A DNA stretch of 64,000 nucleotides from Campylobacteraceae bacterium (GTDB lineage: Bacteria > Campylobacterota > Campylobacteria > Campylobacterales > Sulfurovaceae): contig JALWNT010000118.1 of NCBI GenBank assembly GCA_027080995.1, positions 1-64,000 of the forward strand, written 5' to 3'. Made by a program: the position numbers and the translations under genes. Positions 22,884 to 32,166 of this stretch are shown piece after piece (position 1 is the first letter of the stretch; every line of letters starts with the position of its first letter). The notes below the pieces were generated by a model. That model saw nothing but the letters and a program-made list of their open reading frames with translations, was not told the origin of the DNA and searched no databases.

Positions 22884-25259
22884 TTACTGACAACCGACGC
22901 ACTCCATACTCCGGTCTTCGACGCCCTCTTCGGCGGCGGCGGCTTCGGGGGATTGGCTGCGGAGGTAATAGGTAGACTTCAGGCCGAATTTCCACGCCTC
23001 CATATAAATCTCGTTGAGGTAGCGGCCGCTCGCTTTGTCGAGGCGGATGAAGATATTGAGACTCTGCCCCTGATCGATCCACTTCTGACGGATCGCCCCG
23101 GCACGCACCAGCAGCCGCTGATCGAGATCGTAGCTCGGGGTGTAGTAGGCCCAGGTATCGGGATTGAGATTGGGGACGACAACGGGGATCATCCCCGAGA
23201 GGTTCTCTTCGTACCATTTGCGCTTGTAGACCGGTTCGATCGCCTGGGTCGTCCCGGTGAGGATCGAAATGGAGCTTGTCGGAGCGATCGCCATCAGGTA
23301 GCCGTTGCGCATTCCATCCTTTTTGACTTTTTCCTTGAGCGCCAGCCAATCGTGGGTATAGCCAAAAAGCCCTCCCCTATCCACCAGCTTGCACGCTTCG
23401 GGATTGGCTTTGTCGATGGGGAAGATCCCCTTGGACCAGTCGGAGCCTTCGAAGTTCGGATAGGTCCCCTTCTCCAGCGCGAGATCGCTCGAGGCGCGAA
23501 TTGCATAATAGCTGATCGATTCCATCACTTCGTCGATCTTGTGGAAATGCTCGTCACTGCCCCACTCGATTCCCGCTTCGGCCAGCATCTGTGCTTCGCC
23601 CATCACCCCCAAGCCGATGGAACGGCTTTTTTGATTGGTCTTTTTGACCTTGGCCAGGGGGTAGAAATTGAGATCGATGACATTGTCGAGCATACGAATC
23701 GCTGTCGGAACAACCCGGGCGATATCTTCGACACTGTTGATCTTGGAGAGGTTGATGGAAGCGAGGTTACAAACCGCGGTCTCCCCGTCGATCGCTTCCT
23801 TCTCCACCATCCAGATCTTCCGACCGTCGAGTGTATCGAGCGCGGTGATCTTCTTGGCGGGTTTCGTCACACCGCTGTCAACCGTCACCACCTCTTCCTC
23901 TTCGAAATAGGTTGTCGACTGATCCTCGAAGATGACTTTGACACGGTAGTGGTTGGGAGAAGTGTTTTGAAAGATCTCGGTGCAGAGGTTGGAGCTGCGG
24001 ATCACTCCCGCATGACGATTGGGGTTGGCACGGTTGGCGGCATCTTTGAAGCAGAGAAAAGGATTGCCGGTTTCGAAATAGCTGCGCAACACCTCTTTCC
24101 AGAGCTGCTTGGCGGAGACGACCTCTTTTGTCAAGCTCTCATCCTTCTCCAGCTCTTCATAGCGCCGTTCAAACTCTTCACCGTAAAGCTCTGTCAACTC
24201 CCGAACCTCGTAAGGATCAAAGAGTGTCCAGATCGCATCCTCCTGCACCCGTTTCATAAAGAGGTCGTTGATCCATAGAGCCGGGAAGAGATCATGTGCC
24301 CGGCGGCGCTCCTCCCCCGAGTTTTTCTTCAGATCCAGAAATTCGCGAATGTCGATGTGCCAGGGCTCGATGTAGACGGCGATGGCTCCTTTGCGGGTGC
24401 CGAGTTGATCGACGGCGATGGCGACATCGTTGGCGATCTTGAGGAAGGGGACGATCCCGCCGGCGGCGTGTTTGTGGCCGTCGATGTAAGAGCCCATTCC
24501 CCGCACCTGCGTCCAGTCCCAGCCGATCCCGCCTCCGAATTTGGACAGCAGCGCCATCTCTTTGTAACCGTCGAAGATCCCCTCGATGTTGTCGGGAGTC
24601 GAGCCGATATAGCAGGAGCTGAGCTGATGGCGGGTCGTCCGGGCATTGGAGAGGGTGGGTGTAGCGGCCATCACCTCGAATTTGCTGAGAATATCGTAGA
24701 ACTTCTTCGCCCAGGTCTGGCAGTCGAACTCGTTCTGAGCCAGGAACATCGCCACGGCCATAAAAAGATGCTGGGGTAGCTCGATGGGTTTGCCCTCCCG
24801 ATCCTTGAGCAGATAGCGATCGTAGAGCGTCCGGATTCCCAGGTAGGTAAATTGAAGATCCCGTTCGGGCTTGATGTAGTCGTTGAGATCGTCGAGGTCG
24901 TACTTTTCCTTGAGCCCCAAAAGGATACGTCCCTCCTTTTCACCCCGCTCGAAATACTCCCGCAGATGGATATACCCGGTATAGCCGGAGACCTTGTGAT
25001 AGATATCGTAGAGGAAGAGCCGTGCCGCGACATAGGTCCAGTTGGGACGGTCGATATCGATCTTGTCGACGGCGGTTTTGATGAGAGCGAGCTGGATCTC
25101 TTCGGTCTTCATCATATCTTGAAACTGAAGCTTGGCATCAACCTCCAGTTCGCTCTGGCTGACCCCTTCGAGACCCTCGACGGCGGCGGAAGTGTATTTC
25201 TGAATCTTGCTGACGTCCAGACTTTCAACGCGGCCGTTTCGCTTGACTACTCGGATCAT
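22884..25259 (-). CDS. nrdA: class I ribonucleoside-diphosphate reductase, alpha subunit
   Basis: The 791-aa enzyme makes deoxyribonucleotides. An ATP-cone starts the protein (RVVKRNGRVESLDVSKIQKY). The catalytic barrel includes LSSCYIGSTPDNIEGIF, GGGIGWDWTQVRG and SSNLCTEIFQNTSP (active-site Cys with NLCTE). The C-terminus MECVGCQ gives the redox pair CxxC. The start at 25259 has AGGAG five bases upstream; an earlier ATG at 25298 would add 13 unrelated residues. No nrdB is adjacent. A perfect palindrome TTGTCAGTTTACTGACAA follows the stop. Confidence 0.95.
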   Translation of the reverse strand: MIRVVKRNGRVESLDVSKIQKYTSAAVEGLEGVSQSELEVDAKLQFQDMMKTEEIQLALIKTAVDKIDIDRPNWTYVAARLFLYDIYHKVSGYTGYIHLREYFERGEKEGRILLGLKEKYDLDDLNDYIKPERDLQFTYLGIRTLYDRYLLKDREGKPIELPQHLFMAVAMFLAQNEFDCQTWAKKFYDILSKFEVMAATPTLSNARTTRHQLSSCYIGSTPDNIEGIFDGYKEMALLSKFGGGIGWDWTQVRGMGSYIDGHKHAAGGIVPFLKIANDVAIAVDQLGTRKGAIAVYIEPWHIDIREFLDLKKNSGEERRRAHDLFPALWINDLFMKRVQEDAIWTLFDPYEVRELTELYGEEFERRYEELEKDESLTKEVVSAKQLWKEVLRSYFETGNPFLCFKDAANRANPNRHAGVIRSSNLCTEIFQNTSPNHYRVKVIFEDQSTTYFEEEEVVTVDSGVTKPAKKITALDTLDGRKIWMVEKEAIDGETAVCNLASINLSKINSVEDIARVVPTAIRMLDNVIDLNFYPLAKVKKTNQKSRSIGLGVMGEAQMLAEAGIEWGSDEHFHKIDEVMESISYYAIRASSDLALEKGTYPNFEGSDWSKGIFPIDKANPEACKLVDRGGLFGYTHDWLALKEKVKKDGMRNGYLMAIAPTSSISILTGTTQAIEPVYKRKWYEENLSGMIPVVVPNLNPDTWAYYTPSYDLDQRLLVRAGAIRQKWIDQGQSLNIFIRLDKASGRYLNEIYMEAWKFGLKSTYYLRSQSPEAAAAEEGVEDRSMECVGCQ

Positions 25260-25473
25260 TCTGGCTCCTGGAATCGGAATTCTTCCCGTACGACACACCC
25301 CGGAATTCCGACAGATTTTTTTGAAAAATGGACAGATTTATCACTGGGTGATCGTGGGTATAAAGGAGATAGATTTTACTGAAAAATTGATAAGAAAGAG
25401 AAGAAAATAAAGCTGAAATTTTATTGAAAATAATCTAATGAAATCCAAGAGCCCCCAAAGAGCTCTCAGTTGA

Positions 25474-26802
25474 TCAACCGAAGACCCTTTCGAAAATTTT
25501 ATCGACGTTTTTGGTGTAGTAGCTGTAGTCGAAAGCCTCTCGGATCTGCGCTTCGCTCAGCTTGCTGCGCAACTCTTCATCAGCCAGGAGGTATTGCAGG
25601 AAGAGGCTCTCCCCTTTTTCGTTGACCGGAGGCTTGCCCTGCTGCAATGCCTCCCAGACTTTCATGGCGTTACGCTGGACGATCTTGTAAGCCTGTTCTC
25701 GGCTGACACCAGCCTTGGGCAGCTCCAGCAGGATTCGCTGACTAAAGACCAGGCCACCGGTGAGATTGAGGTTTTTAAGCATATTCTCGGGCATTACCGT
25801 CAAATTGGCAATGACATTGTTGAAACGATACAGCATAAAGTCGGAAGTGACGAAACTGTCGGGAAGCCAAAAACGCTCGGTGGAACTGTGAGAGATATCC
25901 CGCTCGTGCCAGAGAGCGACATTCTCCATCGCAGGAACGACATAGGCCCGGATGATCCGTGCCAGGCCGGTGATGTTCTCCGTCAGGATCGGGTTGCGCT
26001 TGTGGGGCATGGCCGAAGATCCCTTCTGCCCCTTGGCGAAATACTCCTCGGCTTCGTAGACCTCGGTCCGCTGCCAGTGGCGCACCTGCACGGCAAACTT
26101 CTCGATAGAGCTGGCCAGCAGCGCCAACGCCGAAGCCAAGCGGGCGTAGCGGTCTCGCTGGATCACTTGATTGCTCACCGGAGCCGGCTTGAGCCCCAAC
26201 TCTTCACAGGCGATCTCTTCGAGTTCCAGAGGGGCGTGGGCGAAGTTGCCCATCGCGCCGCTGATCTGTCCGACGGCGATCACCTCCATGGTCTGCTCCA
26301 GATTTTCCAGATGCCGCCGCAACTCGTCGTACCATACCGCCAAGACAAGACCGAAAGTGATGGGCTCGCCGTGAATCCCGTGGCTGCGTCCGACCATCAG
26401 AGTATATTTGTGCTCCATCGCCCGCTTTTTGACCGACTCCATCACCATTTTGACATCTTCGATGATCAGCTCCAGGGAATCCCGCATCTGGAGTGCCACG
26501 GCGGTATCCACGGTGTCGGAGCTGGTCATTCCGTAGTGAAACCAACGGCTCTCCTCTCCCAGGCTCTCGGCAACGCTGGTGGTAAAAGCGATCAGGTCAT
26601 GACGTGTCTCCGCCTCGATCTCGTCGATCCTCTCTACAGAGAACGTGGCGTTCTCGACGATCTTCTTCGCATCCTCATCCGGGATAAGCCCCAACTTGTT
26701 CCAGGCTTTGACCACCGCCTTTTCCACTTCAAGCCAGGCGGCATAGCGCGCCTCCTGGGTCCACTTCTCTTTCATCTCTTTGCGTGCGTATCTTTCTACC
26801 AC
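25474..26802 (-). CDS. purB: adenylosuccinate lyase
   Basis: The 442-aa enzyme acts twice in purine synthesis, splitting SAICAR and adenylosuccinate to release fumarate. Signatures present are HYGMTSSDTVDTAVALQMRD, GRSHGIHGEPITFG (catalytic His) and GSSAMPHKRNPILTENI (the flexible signature loop with the catalytic Ser). Length matches the family. A weak hairpin (AGAGC...GCTCT, near 25450-25470) follows the stop and could end transcription. Confidence 0.96.
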   Translation of the reverse strand: MVERYARKEMKEKWTQEARYAAWLEVEKAVVKAWNKLGLIPDEDAKKIVENATFSVERIDEIEAETRHDLIAFTTSVAESLGEESRWFHYGMTSSDTVDTAVALQMRDSLELIIEDVKMVMESVKKRAMEHKYTLMVGRSHGIHGEPITFGLVLAVWYDELRRHLENLEQTMEVIAVGQISGAMGNFAHAPLELEEIACEELGLKPAPVSNQVIQRDRYARLASALALLASSIEKFAVQVRHWQRTEVYEAEEYFAKGQKGSSAMPHKRNPILTENITGLARIIRAYVVPAMENVALWHERDISHSSTERFWLPDSFVTSDFMLYRFNNVIANLTVMPENMLKNLNLTGGLVFSQRILLELPKAGVSREQAYKIVQRNAMKVWEALQQGKPPVNEKGESLFLQYLLADEELRSKLSEAQIREAFDYSYYTKNVDKIFERVFG

Positions 26803-26843
26803 TTACTTCCCTTTCACGGTGTATCTTCCCAGGCAACTTCCAG

Positions 26844-26875
26844 CCCAATAGACCAATAACCAATACACCAATAAC
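26844..26875. repeat. short CCAATA-type repeat array
   Basis: Four phased units, CCAATAG, ACCAATAA, CCAATAC and ACCAATAA, lie between the divergent purB and rluA-like genes. On the other strand they read TATTGG, like the arrays at 22704 and 36436. Confidence 0.5.
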
Positions 26876-26925
26876 AAAATAAAATTGGCTACTATTCTAC
26901 TCAAAAGCCCGTGAAGGAGTCCTGA

Positions 26926-27900
26926 TTGCCTTTCGTTCTCAAGCGTTTTGAACTAAAAGAAGAGACTCTCGCATTCGTCTGGCTGATGCGCACCTTCGGA
27001 ATCACCCAGGGGGAAGCTCAGCGGATCATCGACCGGGGTCGCCTGCTCTGTCGCGGAGAGACCCTGCCGGACAAATCGGCCCGGATCTCCGGCGAGGTCG
27101 AGGTGGTTTATTTCGAAGCGCAAAGCCGGGGCAATCTGCCGATCCTGACCACTCCGGACTTCTATCTTTTCGACAAACCCAGCGGCGTGCTGGTCCACCC
27201 CAAAAAGATGACGACCCCCTACTCCATGCTCGATGAAGTCCGCCATTTCGGCGGACAACACGCCAATGCCGTCCATCGGATCGACAAAGAGACCTCAGGC
27301 CTGCTCCTGGCCAGCCGCCACAAAGAGGCGGAGCGTTTTCTCAAAGGGGCTTTTGAGCGCAAAGCGATCCAAAAGAGCTATCGTGCCTGGGTCCAGGGCA
27401 GAGTCGAGAAACCTTTCAGCGTCGACGCTCCGATCCTCCTCAACAATGACTATGGACCGACTAAACACAAGGTCTTCATACACCGTTCAGGCAAAAGGGC
27501 TTACACCACTTTTCATCCTATCCAATACGATAAAACCCTCGACGCCACCCTGCTCGAGTGCATCCCCCATACCGGTCGTACCCATCAAATTCGCATTCAT
27601 TTGTTTCACGTGAAACATCCCATCTTGGGCGATCCCATCTACGGAACAAGCTACGAAGTAGCCGAAGCCTATTTGGAAGAGCGTTTAAGCCCTGAAGAAC
27701 GACAACGACACACTGGAGCAGATCGCCTAATGCTGCACGCTTATTCTGTGGAATTCGATTACAAACAACACTGGAGGCTCTTTAGCCGCAACGACTTTTC
27801 TCAGGAAAAAACAGCGATTACCCCACCCGGTAAGAGAGAATTCAATTTGACGAACGGGTGGAAAATAGAAAGCGAAAAGCCTGAAGAGGTTTTGTCTTGA
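26926..27900 (+). CDS. RluA-family pseudouridine synthase
   Basis: The 324-aa protein converts specific uridines in rRNA or tRNA to pseudouridine. It has an N-terminal S4-like RNA-binding part (ITQGEAQRIIDRGRLLCRGE, about residues 26-45) and the catalytic domain with DKPSGVLVHP and NAVHRIDKETSGLLLASR, in which the Asp of HRIDKETSG is the nucleophile. A TTG start with AAGGAG six bases upstream is used. The gene carries an exact 16-bp parS site (27602-27617) inside its coding sequence. Confidence 0.88.
   Translation: MPFVLKRFELKEETLAFVWLMRTFGITQGEAQRIIDRGRLLCRGETLPDKSARISGEVEVVYFEAQSRGNLPILTTPDFYLFDKPSGVLVHPKKMTTPYSMLDEVRHFGGQHANAVHRIDKETSGLLLASRHKEAERFLKGAFERKAIQKSYRAWVQGRVEKPFSVDAPILLNNDYGPTKHKVFIHRSGKRAYTTFHPIQYDKTLDATLLECIPHTGRTHQIRIHLFHVKHPILGDPIYGTSYEVAEAYLEERLSPEERQRHTGADRLMLHAYSVEFDYKQHWRLFSRNDFSQEKTAITPPGKREFNLTNGWKIESEKPEEVLS
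27602..27617. promoter_or_regulatory. parS chromosome-segregation site
   Basis: The 16-bp palindrome TGTTTCACGTGAAACA is an exact match to the canonical parS bound by ParB. It is embedded in the coding sequence as the residues LFHVKH. A second copy lies 2.5 kb away at 30126-30141. Confidence 0.88.
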
Positions 27901-27907
27901 AATGCTT

Positions 27908-28179
27908 TATTACCGCACCAACTATATACCTCAAACATTGAGAGAATGAGACGAGGGAAGATGTGCGTAAAGAAATCTGAAGGACTACCCGTAGGTAATT
28001 CAATGATTTATTTGCGTGCAGATTGCCTCGTATCGTTCTCCCCGAAGGGTGAGGCACTTTCGCCCATAGGCTGCGTTGGATTTTCTTGAATTCGCTTAGG
28101 CGAGTCCTGCAAAAATCCGCCTTGCCTATGAACGAAATTGCCTCATCAATGTTTGAGGTATATAATTGGTGCGGTAATA
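27908..28179. repeat. 272-bp element with 33-bp inverted ends (MITE-like)
   Basis: The ends 27908-27940 and 28147-28179 are inverted copies over 33 bases with one mismatch, beginning TATTACCGCACCAA and ending CAAACATTG. The inner part (about 206 bp) has no good coding frame. Long inverted ends around a short non-coding centre suggest a non-autonomous transposable element. No clear target duplication is seen. Confidence 0.6.
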
Positions 28180-28189
28180 TCTATGAGGC

Positions 28190-28410
28190 GATTGAGCCCT
28201 CTGGATAATGTACAAGAGAGGTTTCATTCGATGGCGACAAAGGAGCACTCAACTCGAGAAAGGTGTGGGCGTCTTCGATGCATTCGGCATAGACGAAGCG
28301 CCGTTCAAAGCGGGCAACATCAAGCAGTTGATGTTGCCTTGTTCGCTTCTCCTGTTTGCGACTGCCTTTAGCTTCGAATGAAACCGGAGGTTTTTCAGAA
28401 CACTCGATTG
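28190..28410 (+). repeat. repeat family A, copy 1
   Basis: This block shares its two flanks with 53039-53176. Both have GAGCCCTCTG or AAGCCCTCTG near the left end, then GGTTTCA..CGATGGCGACAA, AAGGAGCACTCAAC, a variable centre, TTTGCGACTGCC, and the flank TGAAACCGGAG. A perfect inverted repeat GGTTTCATTCGA/TCGAATGAAACC (28220-28231 and 28374-28385) closes the unit. The centre here is about 80 bases longer than in copy 2. No gene is seen. Confidence 0.6.
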
Positions 28411-28438
28411 TTATTTGTTGTCATTGGAGAGAAAGTTA

Positions 28439-28607
28439 AACCCAAATTTTGCAGTAGAAAGTGCGTCAGATGTGTCGATGCTCGGTGAGCAGGGGTGTTC
28501 GGCCGAAACGTAGGCGCACCTGGAAGGTGCGTCGAGGCTTTGGACGAATCGCCCATGCCGCCGATGATCGATACAGATGGCGTGCTGGCTAATGCAATTT
28601 TTGGGTT
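28439..28607 (+). repeat. repeat family B, copy 1 (169 bp, structured)
   Basis: A 169-bp unit with inverted ends (AACCCAAATTTTGCA and its near-complement at the right end). It matches 52865-53033 at the same length. It folds into a long imperfect hairpin with an apical stem CGCACCT/AGGTGCG around GGA (28515-28531). Stem differences between the copies are compensatory. It may be a structured RNA, a REP-like unit or a mobile palindrome. Two apparent reading frames inside it are not supported. Confidence 0.7.
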
Positions 28608-28619
28608 AAAATTTCTTCC

Positions 28620-28647
28620 CAATGACTAATGACCAATGACTAGTGAC
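28620..28647. repeat. heptamer repeat array
   Basis: Four perfect-phase heptamers: CAATGAC, TAATGAC, CAATGAC, TAGTGAC. On the other strand they read GTCATTG/GTCATTA, a pattern reported as short tandem heptamers in some other bacteria. Confidence 0.55.
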
Positions 28648-28652
28648 TCTTG

Positions 28653-28748
28653 TTATTTATCGCTTCGTATTACGATAATAAACCCGATCACCCCTACAAG
28701 CACTACCCCGGCGATAATAATATAAAGCGCCAAATCTACCGGTGTCAT
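28653..28748 (-). CDS. 31-aa single-span membrane protein
   Basis: The frame overlaps the rlmN stop as ATGA and encodes a 31-residue protein, [20 protein letters not shown] and then [11 protein letters not shown]. It is one long hydrophobic helix with a charged C-terminus. Coupling to the end of rlmN is the main evidence of expression. No family is recognised. Confidence 0.5.
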   Translation of the reverse strand: MTPVDLALYIIIAGVVLVGVIGFIIVIRSDK

Positions 28749-29821
28749 TTTCCGACTCCTTCATTGAGTTTCTGTTCTCTGAGTTGGCCGCAGGCAGCGG
28801 AGATATCCAATCCCTTGGATTCACGGATCGTACAGAGCACCCCTTTGTTCAAAAGATACTCCTGGAATCGGCGCACATCTGCGGGATCGGGTCGTTGAAA
28901 ATCCGTCTCTGGATAAGGATTGAAATAGATTAGATTGACCTTAGCTTTGATCCCGTTGAGCAACTTGACAAGTTTCTTCGCCGACTCCAGATCATCGTTG
29001 ACATCTTTGATGACAAGATACTCGAAGAGGACTTTCTTTCTCTGGTTGACAGGAAAGTTCTTGACCGCCTCGATAATCGAAGCAATGTTGTAGGCCTTGT
29101 TGATCGGCATCAGACGTTGGCGCAAAGCATCGTCTACAGCATGGAGGCTGATAGCAAGATTGATCCCTAGATCCATTTTTCCAAGCCGCTCGATCTTACT
29201 GCTAAGCCCCGAAGTCGAAATCGTCTGGCGGTTTGGTGAGATGCTCATCCCATCCATATCGGAAAATATCCTGACAGCCTTGGCCACATTGTCCAGGTTG
29301 TCGAGAGGTTCTCCCATCCCCATGTAAACGAGATTGACCCGATGGTTGGAGGGAATCCCCTGATCCTTGTAAATCTCTAGCACTTGACTGACAATCTCTC
29401 CGGCACTCAGATCCCGGACAAAACCGCCTTTGGCTGTCAAACAGAATGCACAGCCGACTTTACAACCTACCTGTGAAGAGATGCAGACGGTATAACGCCG
29501 ATGGTGCTTGAGGGTCCCATCCTCGTGATATTGAGCTTCTTTCATCAGCAAGAGTACCGCTTCGACCGTATGGCCGTCGTGCAGACGAAAAAGATATTTG
29601 ATACTTCCATCCCGACTCTCCTGTTTGGAGACCCGCTCCAGTGGATGGAGTTCAAACTCTTGGGCGAGTCTCTTTCTCAAATCTTTGGGGAGATTGGCCA
29701 TCTCGTCGAAAGAGTCGGCATGCTTATGATAGATCCAACTGTAAAGCTGTTTGGCCCGGAAAGAGGGTTTAATCTCTTCGGACAACTCCTCTTTGGTATA
29801 GTCGTGAATGATTTTTTTCAT
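28745..29821 (-). CDS. rlmN: dual-specificity 23S rRNA/tRNA methyltransferase RlmN
   Basis: This radical SAM enzyme methylates C2 of adenosine in 23S rRNA and in some tRNAs. The 358-aa protein shows [20 protein letters not shown] (CxxxCxxC for the 4Fe-4S cluster), [20 protein letters not shown], and a late Cys ([11 protein letters not shown]) that, with the one in FCLTAK, would form the methyl-transfer pair. The N-terminal domain has [14 protein letters not shown]. Length and order are typical. It is followed, with ATGA overlap, by a 31-aa membrane protein. Confidence 0.96.
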   Translation of the reverse strand: MKKIIHDYTKEELSEEIKPSFRAKQLYSWIYHKHADSFDEMANLPKDLRKRLAQEFELHPLERVSKQESRDGSIKYLFRLHDGHTVEAVLLLMKEAQYHEDGTLKHHRRYTVCISSQVGCKVGCAFCLTAKGGFVRDLSAGEIVSQVLEIYKDQGIPSNHRVNLVYMGMGEPLDNLDNVAKAVRIFSDMDGMSISPNRQTISTSGLSSKIERLGKMDLGINLAISLHAVDDALRQRLMPINKAYNIASIIEAVKNFPVNQRKKVLFEYLVIKDVNDDLESAKKLVKLLNGIKAKVNLIYFNPYPETDFQRPDPADVRRFQEYLLNKGVLCTIRESKGLDISAACGQLREQKLNEGVGK

Positions 29822-29870
29822 TTTAAATCTTTTTTATGGAGAATGATCGAATATTCCACAGCGAAAAAAT

Positions 29871-30404
29871 TCACTTCAATGTTCCTTTATCTCTCAGATA
29901 CTCTTCAAGCCGCTTCATTGCTTCTGCTTGATTTTTCAGAAAATCTTCGTGAGCACTTTCGTTGCAATAGTTTGTCACACAAAAGACTCCTCCGGCGGGG
30001 ATTCCGAAACTCTTCGCGACGGCGAGGACAGAAAAAAATTCCATATTTTCCAACTCCAATCTCTTCTCGAGAAAGCGCTTGGCCATCTCTTCGCTTGTCG
30101 TAATATAATTGGAAGAATTGACGATTGTTTCACGTGAAACATCCTCCGCAGCCGAAACGACATTGTTGATCGGAGTATAGGCGGTACCTGTCAAAAAAGC
30201 CTGCTCGACGTTGGCGGCGGTTTTCGACTCCACAATCTCAAAGATATCACGGTTTCCATAGCTTCCCGCCGTTCCGACGAAAAGCAGGAATTCGGGAGCC
30301 TCCATCGCCGCCAACCGTGTCAGATTGATCGCGGCTTCCACCAATCCTACTCCAATAGGAAGTGCGAAATCGAAACTTTCGCTATTACCGGCACAAAGAA
30401 ACAT
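29871..30404 (-). CDS. purine-nucleoside phosphorylase/nucleosidase superfamily protein
   Basis: The 177-aa protein resembles the PNP_UDP_1 fold but is short. PIGVGLVEAAINLTRL and FLLFVGTAGSYGNRDIFEIV match the N-terminal substrate-binding loops. ELENMEFFSVLAVAKSFGIP is the central Met-Glu motif that contacts the ribose. AHEDFLKNQ is near the end. It may salvage nucleosides or take part in the futalosine menaquinone route used in this phylum. An exact parS site lies inside the gene (residues DVSRET). Its ATG is 1 bp after the hisF stop. Confidence 0.7.
   Translation of the reverse strand: MFLCAGNSESFDFALPIGVGLVEAAINLTRLAAMEAPEFLLFVGTAGSYGNRDIFEIVESKTAANVEQAFLTGTAYTPINNVVSAAEDVSRETIVNSSNYITTSEEMAKRFLEKRLELENMEFFSVLAVAKSFGIPAGGVFCVTNYCNESAHEDFLKNQAEAMKRLEEYLRDKGTLK
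30126..30141. promoter_or_regulatory. parS chromosome-segregation site
   Basis: A second exact TGTTTCACGTGAAACA lies inside the nucleosidase-like gene as residues DVSRET. Two perfect copies of a 16-bp palindrome within 2.6 kb support use as ParB-binding sites. Confidence 0.88.
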
Positions 30405-30405
30405 C

Positions 30406-31173
30406 TCAGAGCCTCACCGGAATATTTCGAGACTTCAGATAATGTTTCAGATCCATGATATCGATCTCTTTGAAATGAAAAATGCTCGCGGCCAGTGCGG
30501 CATCGGCCTGACCGACCGTGAAAGCCTCTTCGATATGCTTCATCGTCCCTGCGCCGCCGCTGGCTATGATGGGAATCGGAGCGACTTCGCCGATACGGCG
30601 GTTGAGTTCATTGTCGAAGCCTGCCTTGGTACCGTCGGCATCCATTGAGGTGACCAGCAGTTCCCCCGCTCCTCTTTCGTAGGCTTCCCGGGCCCACTCG
30701 ACGGCATCGATCCCGGTATCCTTTCGGCCACCGTGGGTGAAGATATTCCATTTGCCCTCCCCCACCCGTTTGGCGTCGATAGCGACGACGATACACTGCG
30801 AACCAAATCGTTTGGCGCCTTCTTCGATAAACGCAGGTCTGCGGATCGCCGCGGAATTGATACTGACTTTGTCGCATCCGGCATCCAAAAGCCGATAGAT
30901 ATCCTCCAGCTTTCGGATCCCCCCTCCGACAGTCAGAGGGATGAAGACTTCCCTTGCCACCTGACGTACCACCTCGACGATCGTCCCCCGATCTTCATGC
31001 GTCGCCGTGATATCCAAGAAGGTAATCTCATCGGCCCCCTCTTCGTTATACCGTCGGGCTACCTCCACCGGATCACCGGCATCTCGAAGGTCTACGAAAT
31101 TGACCCCCTTGACGACCCGGCCGGCGTTGACATCGAGGCATGGTATAATCCGTTTCGCAAAAGTTTCCATCAT
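30406..31173 (-). CDS. hisF: imidazole glycerol phosphate synthase subunit HisF
   Basis: HisF is the cyclase subunit that, with HisH, makes imidazole glycerol phosphate and AICAR in histidine synthesis. The 255-aa TIM barrel shows [18 protein letters not shown] (catalytic Asp in CLDV), [52 protein letters not shown] (second catalytic Asp in DADG) and [17 protein letters not shown]. Two adjacent ATG codons start the gene; the second (31170) is equally possible. No other his genes are nearby. Confidence 0.97.
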   Translation of the reverse strand: MMETFAKRIIPCLDVNAGRVVKGVNFVDLRDAGDPVEVARRYNEEGADEITFLDITATHEDRGTIVEVVRQVAREVFIPLTVGGGIRKLEDIYRLLDAGCDKVSINSAAIRRPAFIEEGAKRFGSQCIVVAIDAKRVGEGKWNIFTHGGRKDTGIDAVEWAREAYERGAGELLVTSMDADGTKAGFDNELNRRIGEVAPIPIIASGGAGTMKHIEEAFTVGQADAALAASIFHFKEIDIMDLKHYLKSRNIPVRL

Positions 31174-31305
31174 CTCTCTTGATTTTGAAGTTTTTCAATC
31201 GTTTCGGATTATAACCAATTGAATGTTTCCGGAAGAAAAAGCTTCAGAAAAATCATAGATGATTCTTTACAAAGAAACAAAGAACTATTGCAATTTTTAA
31301 ACAAT

Positions 31306-32166
31306 ATGAGTATAATGAATAATTATAGACCAAACGCTTCCGATATCGCTGATAAGAAATTCGGTCAGAATTTTTTGGAAGATCGGAGTATTGTAGAAAA
31401 AATCATCGAAGCGATGCCCGAAGACGATCTGCCGATCGTAGAGATCGGGCCTGGCTTAGGTGATTTGACCCAAGAGCTCGTCCGCGTACGCTCGGTAACG
31501 GCGTTCGAGGTAGACAAGCGGCTGTGCGGCTATCTGGAAAAGCGATTTTCCGGAGCGATCGCCGACGGCAGACTCCGACTGGAGTGCGGAGACGTTCTGA
31601 AACGATGGGAGGGAGGAAGCCTGCTCGAGCAGCCCTATCGGCTGGTCGCCAATCTTCCCTACTACATCGCTACGACGATTCTCCTGAAAGCTCTAAGGGA
31701 CCCCCATTGTCGATCCACACTCACAATGGTCCAAAAAGAGGTCGCCGAAAAATTCGCCGCCTGTGAAGGTGATCGGAATTTTTCAGCCCTCTCGGTCCTG
31801 GCGGGCAGTGTCGGGGAAGCGACCGTTCGTTTCCTTGTCCCTCCCGAAGCCTTCAATCCGCCTCCGAAAGTCGATTCCGCCGTTTTGGAGATCCGCAAAG
31901 AGCACAGTCTGAATGACGAGGCTTTCGAAGCGTTTCTGCGTGTCGCCTTCAAGCAACCGCGGAAAACCCTGATGAAAAACCTCTCCTCTGTCTACCCGAA
32001 AGCCGTTTTGACCTCTTTGTTCGAGGAGGTCGGACTGCAGCAGACACTTAGGCCCCACCAGGTCGGGACGTCGCTCTATCGTCGAATCTATCAAGCATTG
32101 ACAAAGGAATCCGACCATGGAAAAAAATCAGAATCAGAATGCGGAGCGACAAAACCGAAGCGATAA
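31306..32166 (+). CDS. rsmA: 16S rRNA dimethyladenosine transferase RsmA (KsgA)
   Basis: RsmA dimethylates two adjacent adenosines in the 3' loop of 16S rRNA. Motifs present are KKFGQNFLEDRSIVEKI, VEIGPGLGDLTQEL (SAM site), FEVDKRL, and LVANLPYYIATTILLKAL (NLPY catalytic motif). PKVDSAVLEIRKEH follows. No good ribosome site is visible at any candidate start; the ATG at 31306 is chosen because the conserved region begins about 15 residues later. The 3' end overlaps rnj by 50 bp, so the last 16 codons lie in both genes. Confidence 0.93.
   Translation: MSIMNNYRPNASDIADKKFGQNFLEDRSIVEKIIEAMPEDDLPIVEIGPGLGDLTQELVRVRSVTAFEVDKRLCGYLEKRFSGAIADGRLRLECGDVLKRWEGGSLLEQPYRLVANLPYYIATTILLKALRDPHCRSTLTMVQKEVAEKFAACEGDRNFSALSVLAGSVGEATVRFLVPPEAFNPPPKVDSAVLEIRKEHSLNDEAFEAFLRVAFKQPRKTLMKNLSSVYPKAVLTSLFEEVGLQQTLRPHQVGTSLYRRIYQALTKESDHGKKSESECGATKPKR

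Noticed and set aside
22869-24278. 469-aa open frame opposite nrdA
   Set aside because: Antisense shadow of a well-supported gene with no recognisable protein features.
28395-28622. 75-aa open frame in repeat family B
   Set aside because: It lies in the structured repeat, is not kept in the second copy and has no ribosome site.
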